Assembly (NCBI GenBank): GCA_017438085.1
Contig: JAFRWH010000236.1
Span: 1-14,512, forward strand
Source: Bacillota bacterium
Lineage (GTDB): Bacteria > Bacillota_A > Clostridia > Peptostreptococcales > Anaerovoracaceae
Direction of reading: 5' to 3'
DNA: 14,512 bases
Under the pieces are notes generated by a model. That model did not search any database. It was not told the DNA's origin and was given only the letters and a program-made list of their open reading frames with translations. Position 1 is the first letter of the stretch. Each line of letters starts with the position of its first letter. The position numbers were made by a program, and so were the translations under genes. Shown here piece by piece: positions 6,068 to 12,970 of the stretch.

Positions 6068-7049
6068 AGCAAAAACCGGCGGCCTGGGAAGAGGCCTGGG
6101 CAGCCTTATAGCAGACAGCTATTTCAACACTCAGCCCGTCAGCATAGAGAGCGGCGAGAGCGAAGGCGACAAGCTTTCCGAAGAGGCTAAGATAATCGAA
6201 AGCATCAGAAATTTAAGCGCGGATAACTCGCAGAACCTGCCGTCAGGCAGCGCACAGAAGGCTGCAGAAGATGGCAGTGAGCGCGTTGTTTACATAAAAC
6301 TGTCGGACATCAAGCCCAACTCCATGCAGCCAAGAAAGAGCTTCAGCGAGGAGGCTCTGCAGGAGCTGGCAGATTCAATCATGGAGTACGGCGTAATTCA
6401 GCCCGTGCTGCTCCGCCCTGCGAAAACCGGCTACGAGCTGGTAGCAGGCGAACGCCGCTGGAGAGCTGCAAGAAAGGCCGGCCTGAAGGAGATCCCGGCT
6501 ATCATAAGGGATCTCGACGACAGGCAGAATGCTTTTTATGCGCTCATTGAAAACATGCAGAGAGAGGATCTGAACGCCGTTGAAGAAGCTCAGGGCATTC
6601 AGAAAATGATAGAGGAATATGGTCTGAGCCAGGAGGAGGCCTCAAAAGCCGTAGGCAAGTCCAGGCCTTATATCACCAACTCGCTGAGACTTTTAAAGCT
6701 GCCTGCAAAGATACAGGAAATGGTCGTTGCTGGCAGTCTCAGCGCAGGCCATGCGAGAGCTATCGCAGGACTTGGTTCTGAGAAGCTTCAGCTTGAAGCT
6801 GCTGAAAAAGCTGCTGCAGAGGGCTGGTCAGTACGCAAGATCGAAAGCTACACGGGTGCCAAGTCCGGAAGAAAACCGGGCAGAAAGAAGAGTACAAAGA
6901 GCGCAGATATCAGGCGCATAGAAGAGCAGCTTTCTGAAAACCTCGGAACGAAGATAGCCATCAAGGGCAGCGAGACTAAGGGCCAGATAATACTGGATTA
7001 CTACAGCAGAGAGGAACTGGAGCGGCTCATAGAGCTGCTGAGCGAGTAA
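6060..7049 (+). CDS. parB: ParB/Spo0J centromere-binding CTPase
   Basis: The protein has 329 residues. The N-terminal GGLGRGLGSLI (7-17) is the conserved segment that stimulates ParA ATPase. After a low-complexity linker of about 55 residues, the CTP-binding domain has the GERRWRAAR box (130-138) and ENMQRED (164-170). The helix-turn-helix (about 188-210, SQEEASKAVGKSRPYITNSL) reads parS. A basic KSGRKPGRKKSTK linker (268-280) leads to the C-terminal dimerisation domain. The ATG at 6060 has GGAGG at 6049-6053, so translation is coupled to parA. The linker is rather long compared with many Spo0J proteins. It is the presumed reader of the three parS sites in the window. Whether a Noc paralogue exists elsewhere cannot be seen. 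Confidence 0.98.
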   Translation: MSKAKTGGLGRGLGSLIADSYFNTQPVSIESGESEGDKLSEEAKIIESIRNLSADNSQNLPSGSAQKAAEDGSERVVYIKLSDIKPNSMQPRKSFSEEALQELADSIMEYGVIQPVLLRPAKTGYELVAGERRWRAARKAGLKEIPAIIRDLDDRQNAFYALIENMQREDLNAVEEAQGIQKMIEEYGLSQEEASKAVGKSRPYITNSLRLLKLPAKIQEMVVAGSLSAGHARAIAGLGSEKLQLEAAEKAAAEGWSVRKIESYTGAKSGRKPGRKKSTKSADIRRIEEQLSENLGTKIAIKGSETKGQIILDYYSREELERLIELLSE

Positions 7050-7090
7050 AAGCCGGCAGGAAGCGGCTGAATCGCTCGTTAACAGTACAG

Positions 7091-7130
7091 AAAAATGGAC
7101 AGACTTGCATGTCTGTCCATTTTTTATTCT
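7091..7130. terminator. Strong bidirectional intrinsic terminator between parB and rnhA
   Basis: Fourteen bases at 7091-7104 (ending TGGACAGAC) pair perfectly with 7111-7124 around a 6-base loop. The stem is flanked by an A-run on the left and a T-run on the right, so it can end parAB transcripts on the plus strand and rnhA transcripts on the minus strand. Its right arm belongs to the tandem repeat described separately. Confidence 0.93.
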
Positions 7131-7243
7131 TCTAAGACTGCAGGTCTATTCCCGTTTATTCTGTTGAGACTGCAGGTCTGTCCTTTGTATTTTGCTGCTT
7201 GAGTTGCAGGCTTATCCCAGTTTTTTACTGTTCGGGCTGCAGG
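7112..7243. repeat. Degenerate tandem repeat (four units of 32-34 bp) spanning the rnhA stop codon
   Basis: Four head-to-tail units are visible at 7112-7144, 7145-7176, 7177-7210 and 7211-7243, of 33, 32, 34 and 33 bp. Each ends with TGCAGG (at 7139, 7171, 7205 and 7238), begins with TCT/CTT plus a GTCC or ATCCC core, and has a T-rich middle. The fourth unit contains the last rnhA codons and its stop. The first contributes the right arm of the terminator stem. This looks like duplication of the gene's 3' end followed by divergence. Confidence 0.75.
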
Positions 7244-7779
7244 CCGCGCTGAAAACGGGTTGCGAGCTCGTCACAGCGCGCATTGTAGCTGAGTATCTCA
7301 AGAAAGCGCTCCCGGTCTTCAGGCCCATTGTGCTTTACATAGCTCTGGTAGGCCTTCTCCGCAGCAGCTTCGTTTGCGGGGTTTACATGTCCTTTCACGA
7401 GATAGAATCCGGGGGTATGCTGGGACAGAAGCTCTATCAGTGTCTCCCAGAGCTCCCGGTTTTCAACAGGAGTCTTCTTGCTGGTCTTCCAGCCGTTTTT
7501 CTGCCAGCTTTCGTACCAGCGGCTGCGGAAGCAGTTCACAAGATAGGAGCTGTCGGAGTAGATGTTAAGGCTCAGGCCGGTCTTTTTCAGGGCCTGAAGG
7601 GCTGAAATAAGTGCGAAAAGCTCCATGCGGTTGTTCGTGGTGTTCACTTCGCCGCCGAACAGCTCTTTTTCGTGACCCTCGTATTCCAGTATGCAGCCCC
7701 AGCCACCGGTGTTCTCTTCGTTCTGGTTCCCGGAGCATGCCCCGTCGGTGTAAATATTAACGATCCCTCCGTTTGTCAT
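7225..7779 (-). CDS. rnhA: Ribonuclease HI
   Basis: The 184-residue protein has all the catalytic residues of RNase HI: D12 in IYTDGACSGN, E53 in NNRMELFALISAL, D76 in IYSDSSYLVN, H131 in VKGHVN and D170 in ARCDELA. The basic handle WYESWQKNGWKTSKK (88-102) is the substrate-binding protrusion. It cleaves the RNA of RNA:DNA hybrids in the cytoplasm. Compared with the 155-residue E. coli enzyme, about 30 residues are inserted between the KGH motif and the last aspartate, an insertion also known in other clostridial members. It is transcribed toward parB and shares the bidirectional terminator. The start ATG (7777-7779 complement) has only a GGGGG about 10 nt upstream. The C-terminus GLQPEQ comes from the local tandem repeat. 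Confidence 0.96.
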   Translation of the reverse strand: MTNGGIVNIYTDGACSGNQNEENTGGWGCILEYEGHEKELFGGEVNTTNNRMELFALISALQALKKTGLSLNIYSDSSYLVNCFRSRWYESWQKNGWKTSKKTPVENRELWETLIELLSQHTPGFYLVKGHVNPANEAAAEKAYQSYVKHNGPEDRERFLEILSYNARCDELATRFQRGLQPEQ

Positions 7780-7809
7780 TTTATGTCAAACCCCCGTAAA
7801 TTCAAGGCC

Positions 7810-7827
7810 CGGGGGCATCTCTCCCCG
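7810..7827 (-). other. Short GC-rich hairpin in the rnhA/exported-protein divergent gap
   Basis: CGGGG (7810-7814) and CCCCG (7823-7827) can pair around 8 bases. No T-run follows on either side, so it is not a terminator. It would lie in the 5' leader of rnhA if transcription starts above it. The rest of the 174-bp gap holds a TATACT (7884-7889) without a convincing -35, a possible promoter for the exported-protein gene. Confidence 0.25.
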
Positions 7828-7953
7828 CGCATTCTGTAAAGGCCATTTAACTGGCGTGTAATATGTCTGTAACAATCCTAATATATACTGTTATCTGCAT
7901 TATAGACGAAAAGTGTTTTTTGTGATAGCAGAAGTTTACGGAAAGGAGGAAGC

Positions 7954-8652
7954 ATGTCAAAAAGACTGATGCAGCTGCTGGCATTGATACTTACGCTGGC
8001 GCTGGGCACATGCGTGTGCTTTGCAAGTCCCACAGTTGTCAGTCCGGGCGCAAACAGCGTCCATGACGGCGACAGCATCCTCGTATCCGTTAAGCTTACG
8101 GAAAAGCAGACCGTAAGAATAAGCGTCCTGCGGCAGATGGAGGAGGTCAAAGCGGCCGTCACCGAGATCACCACAGACGAAGAAGGGAACGAACAGGTAA
8201 AGGAAGTAAGTCCTGCCGAATACAAGGCCTATGACGCCTCGAAGCTCAGCGAAGCTGATGTGGCGCTTATTGCTGCGGGCGAAACGCAGGATGCCAAAGG
8301 CAATCCCGTCAGGCTCAGCAACGGCGCCGCGGTGATAACCCTCTACGGCGAGACCGTTTCCGGTCCTGTAGACTATACGAACAACAACGAGCTCGGTTTC
8401 TATACCAAGCAGATAAGCAGCCTGAAGCCCGGCCTTTATGTGATACAGGTGGATGTGCTGGGCGATAAGATCGAAGCAGAAGAGGGGAAGGAAGCCACTG
8501 ACGGCGAATATGAGATCCTCGAAAGCGTCAGAAGCTATGTGGCTCTGAAGGAAAAGCCAAAGGAAGAGCCTGTAGCTGACAATGGCATTTTCAGCACCAG
8601 GAATTCCGCACTCCAGTTCCTGCAGAATCTTCTGCGTTCCCTGTTCAAGTAA
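7954..8652 (+). CDS. Exported protein of unknown function
   Basis: The protein has 232 residues and is not recognised as a named family. A Sec signal peptide is clear: MSKR, then the hydrophobic core LMQLLALILTLALG, with likely cleavage after A24 (CFA|SPT). The cysteines at 20 and 22 do not sit in a standard lipobox, so a lipoprotein is less likely. The mature part begins with SPTVVSPGANSVHDGDSILVSVKLTEKQTVRISV, an alternating pattern like an Ig-type beta sandwich, and later LGFYTKQISSLKPGLYVIQVDVLG continues it. A charged KEKPKEEP linker (199-206) precedes an amphipathic C-terminal helix (ALQFLQNLLRSLF). The ribosome binding site is ideal: AAAGGAGG, ending 4 nt before ATG. It precedes the yycH-like gene by 11 bp, probably as one operon, and an envelope role is inferred from that. 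Confidence 0.8.
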   Translation: MSKRLMQLLALILTLALGTCVCFASPTVVSPGANSVHDGDSILVSVKLTEKQTVRISVLRQMEEVKAAVTEITTDEEGNEQVKEVSPAEYKAYDASKLSEADVALIAAGETQDAKGNPVRLSNGAAVITLYGETVSGPVDYTNNNELGFYTKQISSLKPGLYVIQVDVLGDKIEAEEGKEATDGEYEILESVRSYVALKEKPKEEPVADNGIFSTRNSALQFLQNLLRSLFK

Positions 8653-8663
8653 GGCGGCAAAAA

Positions 8664-10076
8664 GTGAACAGGAGAGTGCTTCAGTTTAAGATGACAGTTC
8701 TGGTAGTATTGTTTTTAGGGGCAATACTACTTTTATATTTGCTGTGGATGCCGGACAGCCCGGAACTGAACTTTTCAAGGATCTTCGGCTTCGGACGCAC
8801 TCCGGGGGAGGCGCTGGATTCCGGGAAGCTGCTGGTGCCGGAATCCCTGGTCATATCAAAAGGCGACGGCAGCTACCTTATGCAGACACGGAATACCGAA
8901 GAGCCTCTGGCCCTTGCTTATTCACTGCTCAGCGAATTTTACCGCGGAGCAGACCCGCAGCTGGAGGAGATCAGCCGGGAGCAGTACATGCAGGCTGTCG
9001 ACAGGTATAAAAGCGCGGAGATAGACCTGGGCTTCAGCCTTCCCTTCGGATTTATAGGGGAAATGGCCGGTTTCAGCGAAAGCGGTACGGCGGCAGAGCT
9101 TCTGGTATCCCGCATCTGCTTTTCCAACGCGGCAAGAGACAGCGTCATTCTTGTAAACGGCAGGGATGAAAGCTTTTTCCGGCTGGTTTTCGGGACTACC
9201 ATAGACAGCGTCAGCGCGTTCGAAGCCCTCGAAGGCGAGCGGAGCTCCGCCTGGAGAGCGGATTCGATGTTTGGAACAGGAAACAACGAGCTGCTGCCTG
9301 TCGCCATGAGCAGCGATGCAGTAGGCTTTGAGATCCGCCCCGAGGCTTACGGGGACGAGGATCTGGCACACTCCATGGCAGAGGATATCTTCGGCGATAC
9401 CTTTGATTTTGTGCGAAGGATTAGCGACAGCTTCGGAAATGTCACCTACATGTACGGCTATGGCGAAAGGACCTTCTATGCCGGAACTGACGGCTATTTT
9501 GAATACACCGCCAGCGCCTCAGGCAGCGAAGCCAGCAGCTTCAGCGAGGATCTTAATACTGCGCTTTCCTTTATCGAGAGCTGCGGAGGATTAAAGAAGC
9601 TGGCGGAAAGCACAGGGCTCAAGCTCTGCGGATACAGGGAGAGCGGAAGCGGCAGAATAAAGGACAGGGAGTTCCTCTTCTGCCAGAGCTTCGGCAGCAG
9701 GCCTGTAGGCGTTCCCGAAGGCGCGGGGCTTAAGGTACGCCTCTATGGAGGAAACGTCATCGGATTTTCAAGGAGACTTTACCGGTGGATGAACGGCGTT
9801 TACGGGGATATGCTTCCCTGCGCTGAGCCTTCGAATGTCATAGCCGCCAACAGCAATCACATTTATAATATACTCAACAACAATACTCTTGCTGCGGCAA
9901 GCAGCGAGGCTTTTGAATTTGCAGTGGGAGAGGCGGTCTCCATGCTGCCCGGCTATTTTGCCGACAGCCGCGACGAGCTCAACCCCTGCTGGGTGCTGCG
10001 CACAAAGGACGGCACCGTTTTCTATTTCGATCTTTATGATGCCCGGCCTCTGGGCTTTTGCAGAAATGCACTTTAA
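8664..10076 (+). CDS. yycH: YycH-like single-pass membrane protein
   Basis: This 470-residue protein has a short basic cytoplasmic N-terminus (MNRRVLQFK), one transmembrane helix (about 10-28, ending LLYLLWMP) and a large extracytoplasmic domain of about 440 residues. This is the topology and length of YycH. Its place directly before a YycI-like gene, yycJ and htrA supports the assignment more than the sequence, which is divergent. In Bacillus and Staphylococcus, YycH and YycI form a membrane complex that modulates the WalK sensor kinase; no walRK lies here, so that role is only inferred. The start is GTG at 8664 with AAGGCGG about 6 nt upstream. Bases 8703-8730, coding for the membrane helix, form a 9-bp hairpin followed by TTTT and use TTA/CTA codons that are rare in the neighbouring genes. 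Confidence 0.7.
   Translation: MNRRVLQFKMTVLVVLFLGAILLLYLLWMPDSPELNFSRIFGFGRTPGEALDSGKLLVPESLVISKGDGSYLMQTRNTEEPLALAYSLLSEFYRGADPQLEEISREQYMQAVDRYKSAEIDLGFSLPFGFIGEMAGFSESGTAAELLVSRICFSNAARDSVILVNGRDESFFRLVFGTTIDSVSAFEALEGERSSAWRADSMFGTGNNELLPVAMSSDAVGFEIRPEAYGDEDLAHSMAEDIFGDTFDFVRRISDSFGNVTYMYGYGERTFYAGTDGYFEYTASASGSEASSFSEDLNTALSFIESCGGLKKLAESTGLKLCGYRESGSGRIKDREFLFCQSFGSRPVGVPEGAGLKVRLYGGNVIGFSRRLYRWMNGVYGDMLPCAEPSNVIAANSNHIYNILNNNTLAAASSEAFEFAVGEAVSMLPGYFADSRDELNPCWVLRTKDGTVFYFDLYDARPLGFCRNAL
8703..8734 (+). terminator. Terminator-like hairpin inside the yycH-like coding start
   Basis: GTAGTATTG (8703-8711) pairs perfectly with CAATACTAC (8722-8730) around a 10-base loop, and TTTTAT follows directly. 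The shape is that of an intrinsic terminator, although the stem is AT-rich (three G:C pairs). It begins 39 nt after the GTG start of the yycH-like gene and could attenuate transcription between the exported-protein gene and yycHI. Translating ribosomes would be expected to disrupt it. Confidence 0.45.
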
Positions 10077-10085
10077 GGAGTATCC

Positions 10086-10619
10086 GTGGACTGGTCAAAG
10101 GCGACTAACATCTTAATAGCGCTGTTCATTGCGGTGGATCTGGCCTTGGGAGGGCTCTATTTCAGCCGCGAATACAGGCAGGCGCAGGCTGAAGCTGAGG
10201 CAGCAAGAGCTACCCAGAGCTATCTGGAGGAGCGGGGAGCCTTTGTCCGCTGCAGCATGCCCCAGGGCAAAAGGCGCATGGCTGTGCTTTTTGTGTCAAT
10301 TGTCAGGGACGATGGGTCGGAGGAGGACAGCCGTTTTGACGGTCTCAGAGTCGTACTGACGGGAAGCCCCGGCTACAAAGCCGAAGGCATAAACTACGGC
10401 GATGCAAGGGCTGGAACGCTGAGCGCCTCCGGCGCGCTTCAGAAATTCGTCGCCATGCACGCAGATGACGATGTACTTACGGAGCTTAAGATCTACGAGA
10501 TCGAGCTGGTCTACTGGGTAAACCGTGAGGATCTTCAGGGCGGGGAAGGCACGGATACCGCGCGGCCTGCCTGGAGACTCAGGACCAGCCGGGGAGAATT
10601 CTTCATCGAAGCCTTTTAG
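10086..10619 (+). CDS. yycI: YycI-like single-pass membrane protein
   Basis: The 177 residues start with MDWSKATNILIALFIAVDLALGG, which closely follows the usual YycI opening: MDW plus a basic residue and a single transmembrane helix (about 7-26). An alanine/glutamate-rich, probably coiled segment (29-50) leads to an extracytoplasmic domain of about 125 residues ending in WRLRTSRGEFFIEAF, like the terminal strand of the YycH/YycI double-wing fold. The length is somewhat shorter than the roughly 260-280 residues of the Bacillus and Staphylococcus proteins. The start is GTG at 10086 with AAGGAG 5 nt upstream, overlapping the preceding stop, so it is coupled to yycH. The role is inferred: partner of YycH in WalK-type signalling or another envelope function. 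Confidence 0.72.
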   Translation: MDWSKATNILIALFIAVDLALGGLYFSREYRQAQAEAEAARATQSYLEERGAFVRCSMPQGKRRMAVLFVSIVRDDGSEEDSRFDGLRVVLTGSPGYKAEGINYGDARAGTLSASGALQKFVAMHADDDVLTELKIYEIELVYWVNREDLQGGEGTDTARPAWRLRTSRGEFFIEAF

Positions 10620-10648
10620 CCCCTCCGGAAAACAGAAAAAACACACAG

Positions 10649-10674
10649 AATGCCCTGAATAAGGGCATTTATTA
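10649..10674 (+). terminator. Hairpin after yycI, possible weak terminator or attenuator
   Basis: AATGCCCT (10649-10656) pairs with AGGGCATT (10662-10669) around GAATA. Only TATTAT follows, so the T-run is poor and read-through into yycJ seems likely. It is the main element in the 117-bp yycI-yycJ gap, where no convincing promoter is seen. Confidence 0.45.
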
Positions 10675-10736
10675 TGGATAATTAACTCAGACAACACATA
10701 ATCTTCACAGCGAAGGTAGATAATTCAGACGCAAAG

Positions 10737-11540
10737 ATGAATCTGGCAATATGTTCACTTGCAAGCGGAAGCAGCGGAAACTGCTACCTGATATACAGCA
10801 AAAGGGCGGCGGTGATCGTCGACGCAGGCATCAGCGGAAAGCAGATGCTTGAAAGACTCAGGATACTGGGGTTTGCCTCGGAGCAGATAAGAGCCATAAT
10901 GGTCACCCACGAGCACTCGGACCACATCCGGGGCCTTTCCCAGCTTGCCAAAAAGACCGGAGCCTTCATTTACTCCGCACCGGGCACTATAGACTGCCTG
11001 GAGCAGAGCCTTTCAGCAAGGACCAGTCCCATGCAGCCGGGAGACAGCCTCCGGATCGAGGACCTGGAGATAAAAGCCTTCAGAGTCTCTCACGATGCGG
11101 CCGAGCCTTTAGCCTTCAGCTTCAGAAGCAGCGGCAGACAGATCAGCATAGTCACGGATACCGGCGTTCTTACCGAAGAGATACGGGAGAACATGCGGGA
11201 TGCGGATATACTGGTGCTGGAGTCCAATCACGACGAGAACATTCTTCGCATGGGGCGCTACCCCTGGTTCCTGAAGCAGCGCATACTCGGCCCGGAAGGG
11301 CATCTTTCCAACGATGCAGCGGCGCTTGGTCTGCTCGGGCTCATGGAAAGAGACCGTTCGGAGGGCATTGAAAGGCGCAGACAGGTGCTGCTTGCCCACC
11401 TCAGCAAGGAGAACAATTTCCCGGAAATGGCTCTTGCCACAGTGCGCAATGTGCTGGAGGCGGAGGGTCATCTTGCAGGCAGAGATTATTATCTGGACAC
11501 TCTGCCAAGAGATGTGATGAGCCCGGTATACTGGGTCTAG
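10737..11540 (+). CDS. yycJ: YycJ/WalJ metallo-beta-lactamase-fold hydrolase
   Basis: The protein has 267 residues, the usual length. It starts with the family signature SLASGSSGNCYLI and has the metal-binding motif THEHSDH (57-63: H58, H60, D62, H63), then VSHDA, VTDTG and the LLAHLSKENN segment with the late histidine. This metallo-beta-lactamase family is linked to YycFG/WalRK operons. Its members are proposed to act on nucleic acid, as 5'-3' exonucleases in DNA mismatch repair, or to affect cell division. The exact role here is unknown. The ATG at 10737 gives the conserved N-terminus but has almost no ribosome binding site (only AAAG next to it), unlike its neighbours. It lies between yycI and htrA, the classic order. 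Confidence 0.93.
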   Translation: MNLAICSLASGSSGNCYLIYSKRAAVIVDAGISGKQMLERLRILGFASEQIRAIMVTHEHSDHIRGLSQLAKKTGAFIYSAPGTIDCLEQSLSARTSPMQPGDSLRIEDLEIKAFRVSHDAAEPLAFSFRSSGRQISIVTDTGVLTEEIRENMRDADILVLESNHDENILRMGRYPWFLKQRILGPEGHLSNDAAALGLLGLMERDRSEGIERRRQVLLAHLSKENNFPEMALATVRNVLEAEGHLAGRDYYLDTLPRDVMSPVYWV

Positions 11541-11546
11541 AAATGT

Positions 11547-11567
11547 CAGGGCGAAGATCCGGCCCTG
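11547..11567 (+). other. GC-rich hairpin in the yycJ-htrA gap
   Basis: CAGGGC (11547-11552) pairs with GCCCTG (11562-11567) around 9 bases. No T-run follows, so it is not a standard terminator. It may separate or stabilise parts of the yycJ-htrA transcript. No promoter is recognised in this 52-bp gap. Confidence 0.35.
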
Positions 11568-11592
11568 TGTGTGAAGAAAAGAGGGAATTATC

Positions 11593-12849
11593 ATGAGAAG
11601 CGGAAAAACTCAGCTGGTAGCCATAATCCTGGCTATCATTATCGCCATTGGCTGCGGCGTCGGAGGCGGTTTCGCAGCGATCTACATGGTGAATGCAGGA
11701 GTGATCAAGCTCGAAAATACATCAGGCGATGCGATCCTGCCTACGCCTAACATCTCAGGCCTTATCGGCATAGGAAAAGATGGCAGCGGAAGCTCAAGGA
11801 GCACACCGGCAACGGTCTACAATGTGTCCTCGGAGGATGTGACCATAGCTGAAGCAATCGCGGACAAGGCCATGCCTTCTGTTGTGGGCATCAGTACCAC
11901 CTACAGCTACGAGGGAAGCAGCGGACTCGGAGGCTATGGCTTCTGGGGCTGGGGCTTCGGAGGCGGCGGAAGCCAGAATTACGAGGCAACTGCAGTAGGC
12001 ACCGGCGTTATCGTGGATGAGGCAGGTTATATTCTGACCAACGCTCACGTTATCAACGATGGAGATTACACCAAAGTAGTGGTCAGCCTTTACGACGGCA
12101 GCGAAGTGGAGGGTAAGGTGCTCTGGTACAGATCCACTCTGGACCTGGCGGTAGTGAAGATCGAGGCTGACGGCCTTGTGGCAGCAGATCTGGGAGATTC
12201 CGACGAGCTTAAGATCGGTTCCTATGCAGCTGCTATAGGCAACCCTCTGGGCCTGGAATTCCAGCGCTCCATGTCTCAGGGCATCATCAGCGGACTTGAC
12301 AGATCCATAACTGTAAGCAATTCCTCCGGTGGATCCACCACCATGGACGGACTGCTTCAGACAGACGCCACCATTAACAGCGGCAACTCCGGCGGCCCCC
12401 TCTACAACAGCAGAGGCCAGGTCGTTGGCATCAATACCGCAAAGGCATCCAGCGGCGAGGGCATGGGCTTTGCCATTCCGATCAATATCGCCAAGCCCAT
12501 AGTTGAAGAGATCAAGGCCACCGGCGCCTTCGTGGACCGTTACATCGGCATCAGCGGCACCGCGCTCAGAGACCAGACCAGGTTCACAGGAGATCAGCTG
12601 ATAGAGTATTTCGGCGTCGACCACGGCATCTATGTTCAGGCTGTCAGCGAAAACGGCGGCGCCGAGGCTGCCGGCATGAAGCAGGGCGACATAATCCTGA
12701 AGGTAGACGGAACAGAGGTCAACAGCATGAACAAGATAAACAGCCTGCTGATAAAATACAAAGTGGGCGAAAGCGTGGAACTGACCATCATTCGCGATAA
12801 GCAGGAGATGACTCTGAACGTAGTTCTCACCAGCAGCATCAATTTGTAA
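11593..12849 (+). CDS. htrA: HtrA/DegP-like membrane-anchored serine protease
   Basis: The 418 residues contain a cytoplasmic MRSGKTQ, a transmembrane anchor (about 8-33), a low-complexity linker (to about 80), a trypsin-like protease domain and a C-terminal PDZ domain (about 315-412). The catalytic triad is H152 (ILTNAHV), D184 (STLDLAVVKI) and S266 (INSGNSGGPL). The protease faces the outside of the membrane and degrades or refolds damaged exported proteins. A Gly/aromatic-rich loop (109-127, with GYGFWGWGFGGGG) sits before the histidine. The ATG at 11593 has GAGGG 7 nt upstream. In Firmicutes, htrA commonly closes the walRK-yycHIJ operon. The single PDZ domain is normal for this group. No CssR-type repeat was recognised upstream. 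Confidence 0.96.
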   Translation: MRSGKTQLVAIILAIIIAIGCGVGGGFAAIYMVNAGVIKLENTSGDAILPTPNISGLIGIGKDGSGSSRSTPATVYNVSSEDVTIAEAIADKAMPSVVGISTTYSYEGSSGLGGYGFWGWGFGGGGSQNYEATAVGTGVIVDEAGYILTNAHVINDGDYTKVVVSLYDGSEVEGKVLWYRSTLDLAVVKIEADGLVAADLGDSDELKIGSYAAAIGNPLGLEFQRSMSQGIISGLDRSITVSNSSGGSTTMDGLLQTDATINSGNSGGPLYNSRGQVVGINTAKASSGEGMGFAIPINIAKPIVEEIKATGAFVDRYIGISGTALRDQTRFTGDQLIEYFGVDHGIYVQAVSENGGAEAAGMKQGDIILKVDGTEVNSMNKINSLLIKYKVGESVELTIIRDKQEMTLNVVLTSSINL

Positions 12850-12901
12850 AGAAAAGGGCGATTTTGCTGGCGAAGTGCAGCGCTTTAGTGTAAAATTGAA
12901 C

Positions 12902-12946
12902 AGAGCATTATCCGGGCGGTCCTGGCAAGGCTTGGATCGCTCTTTT
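12902..12946 (+). terminator. Possible terminator of htrA
   Basis: AGAGC (12902-12906) pairs with GCTCT (12939-12943), and inside this ATCC (12910-12913) pairs with GGAT (12934-12937). TTTATTG follows the outer stem. The large, partly unpaired inner part makes it a weak call, but no other terminator is visible in the 121-bp gap before the next gene. Confidence 0.35.
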
Positions 12947-12970
12947 ATTGAATCAAAGGGAGGATATGAA

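Noticed and set aside
7112..7243. Repeat array considered as a CRISPR
   Set aside because: Units adjoin without distinct spacers, differ from each other and include a coding end; no cas genes are nearby.
7192..7605. 137-codon open frame on the plus strand
   Set aside because: It is antisense to rnhA, whose catalytic residues are all present, so it is a shadow frame.
8008..8026. Lipoprotein signal in the exported protein
   Set aside because: LGTC and CVC do not fit the lipobox; cleavage by signal peptidase I after A24 fits better.
11794..12624. 276-codon open frame on the minus strand
   Set aside because: It lies wholly inside htrA antisense; htrA has the full catalytic triad and PDZ domain, and the antisense product has no recognisable features or ribosome binding site context.
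12875..12970. Longer N-terminus for the GNAT gene after htrA
   Set aside because: The extra residues do not resemble GNAT sequence and overlap the proposed htrA terminator, while AAAGGGAGG points to the ATG at 12971.
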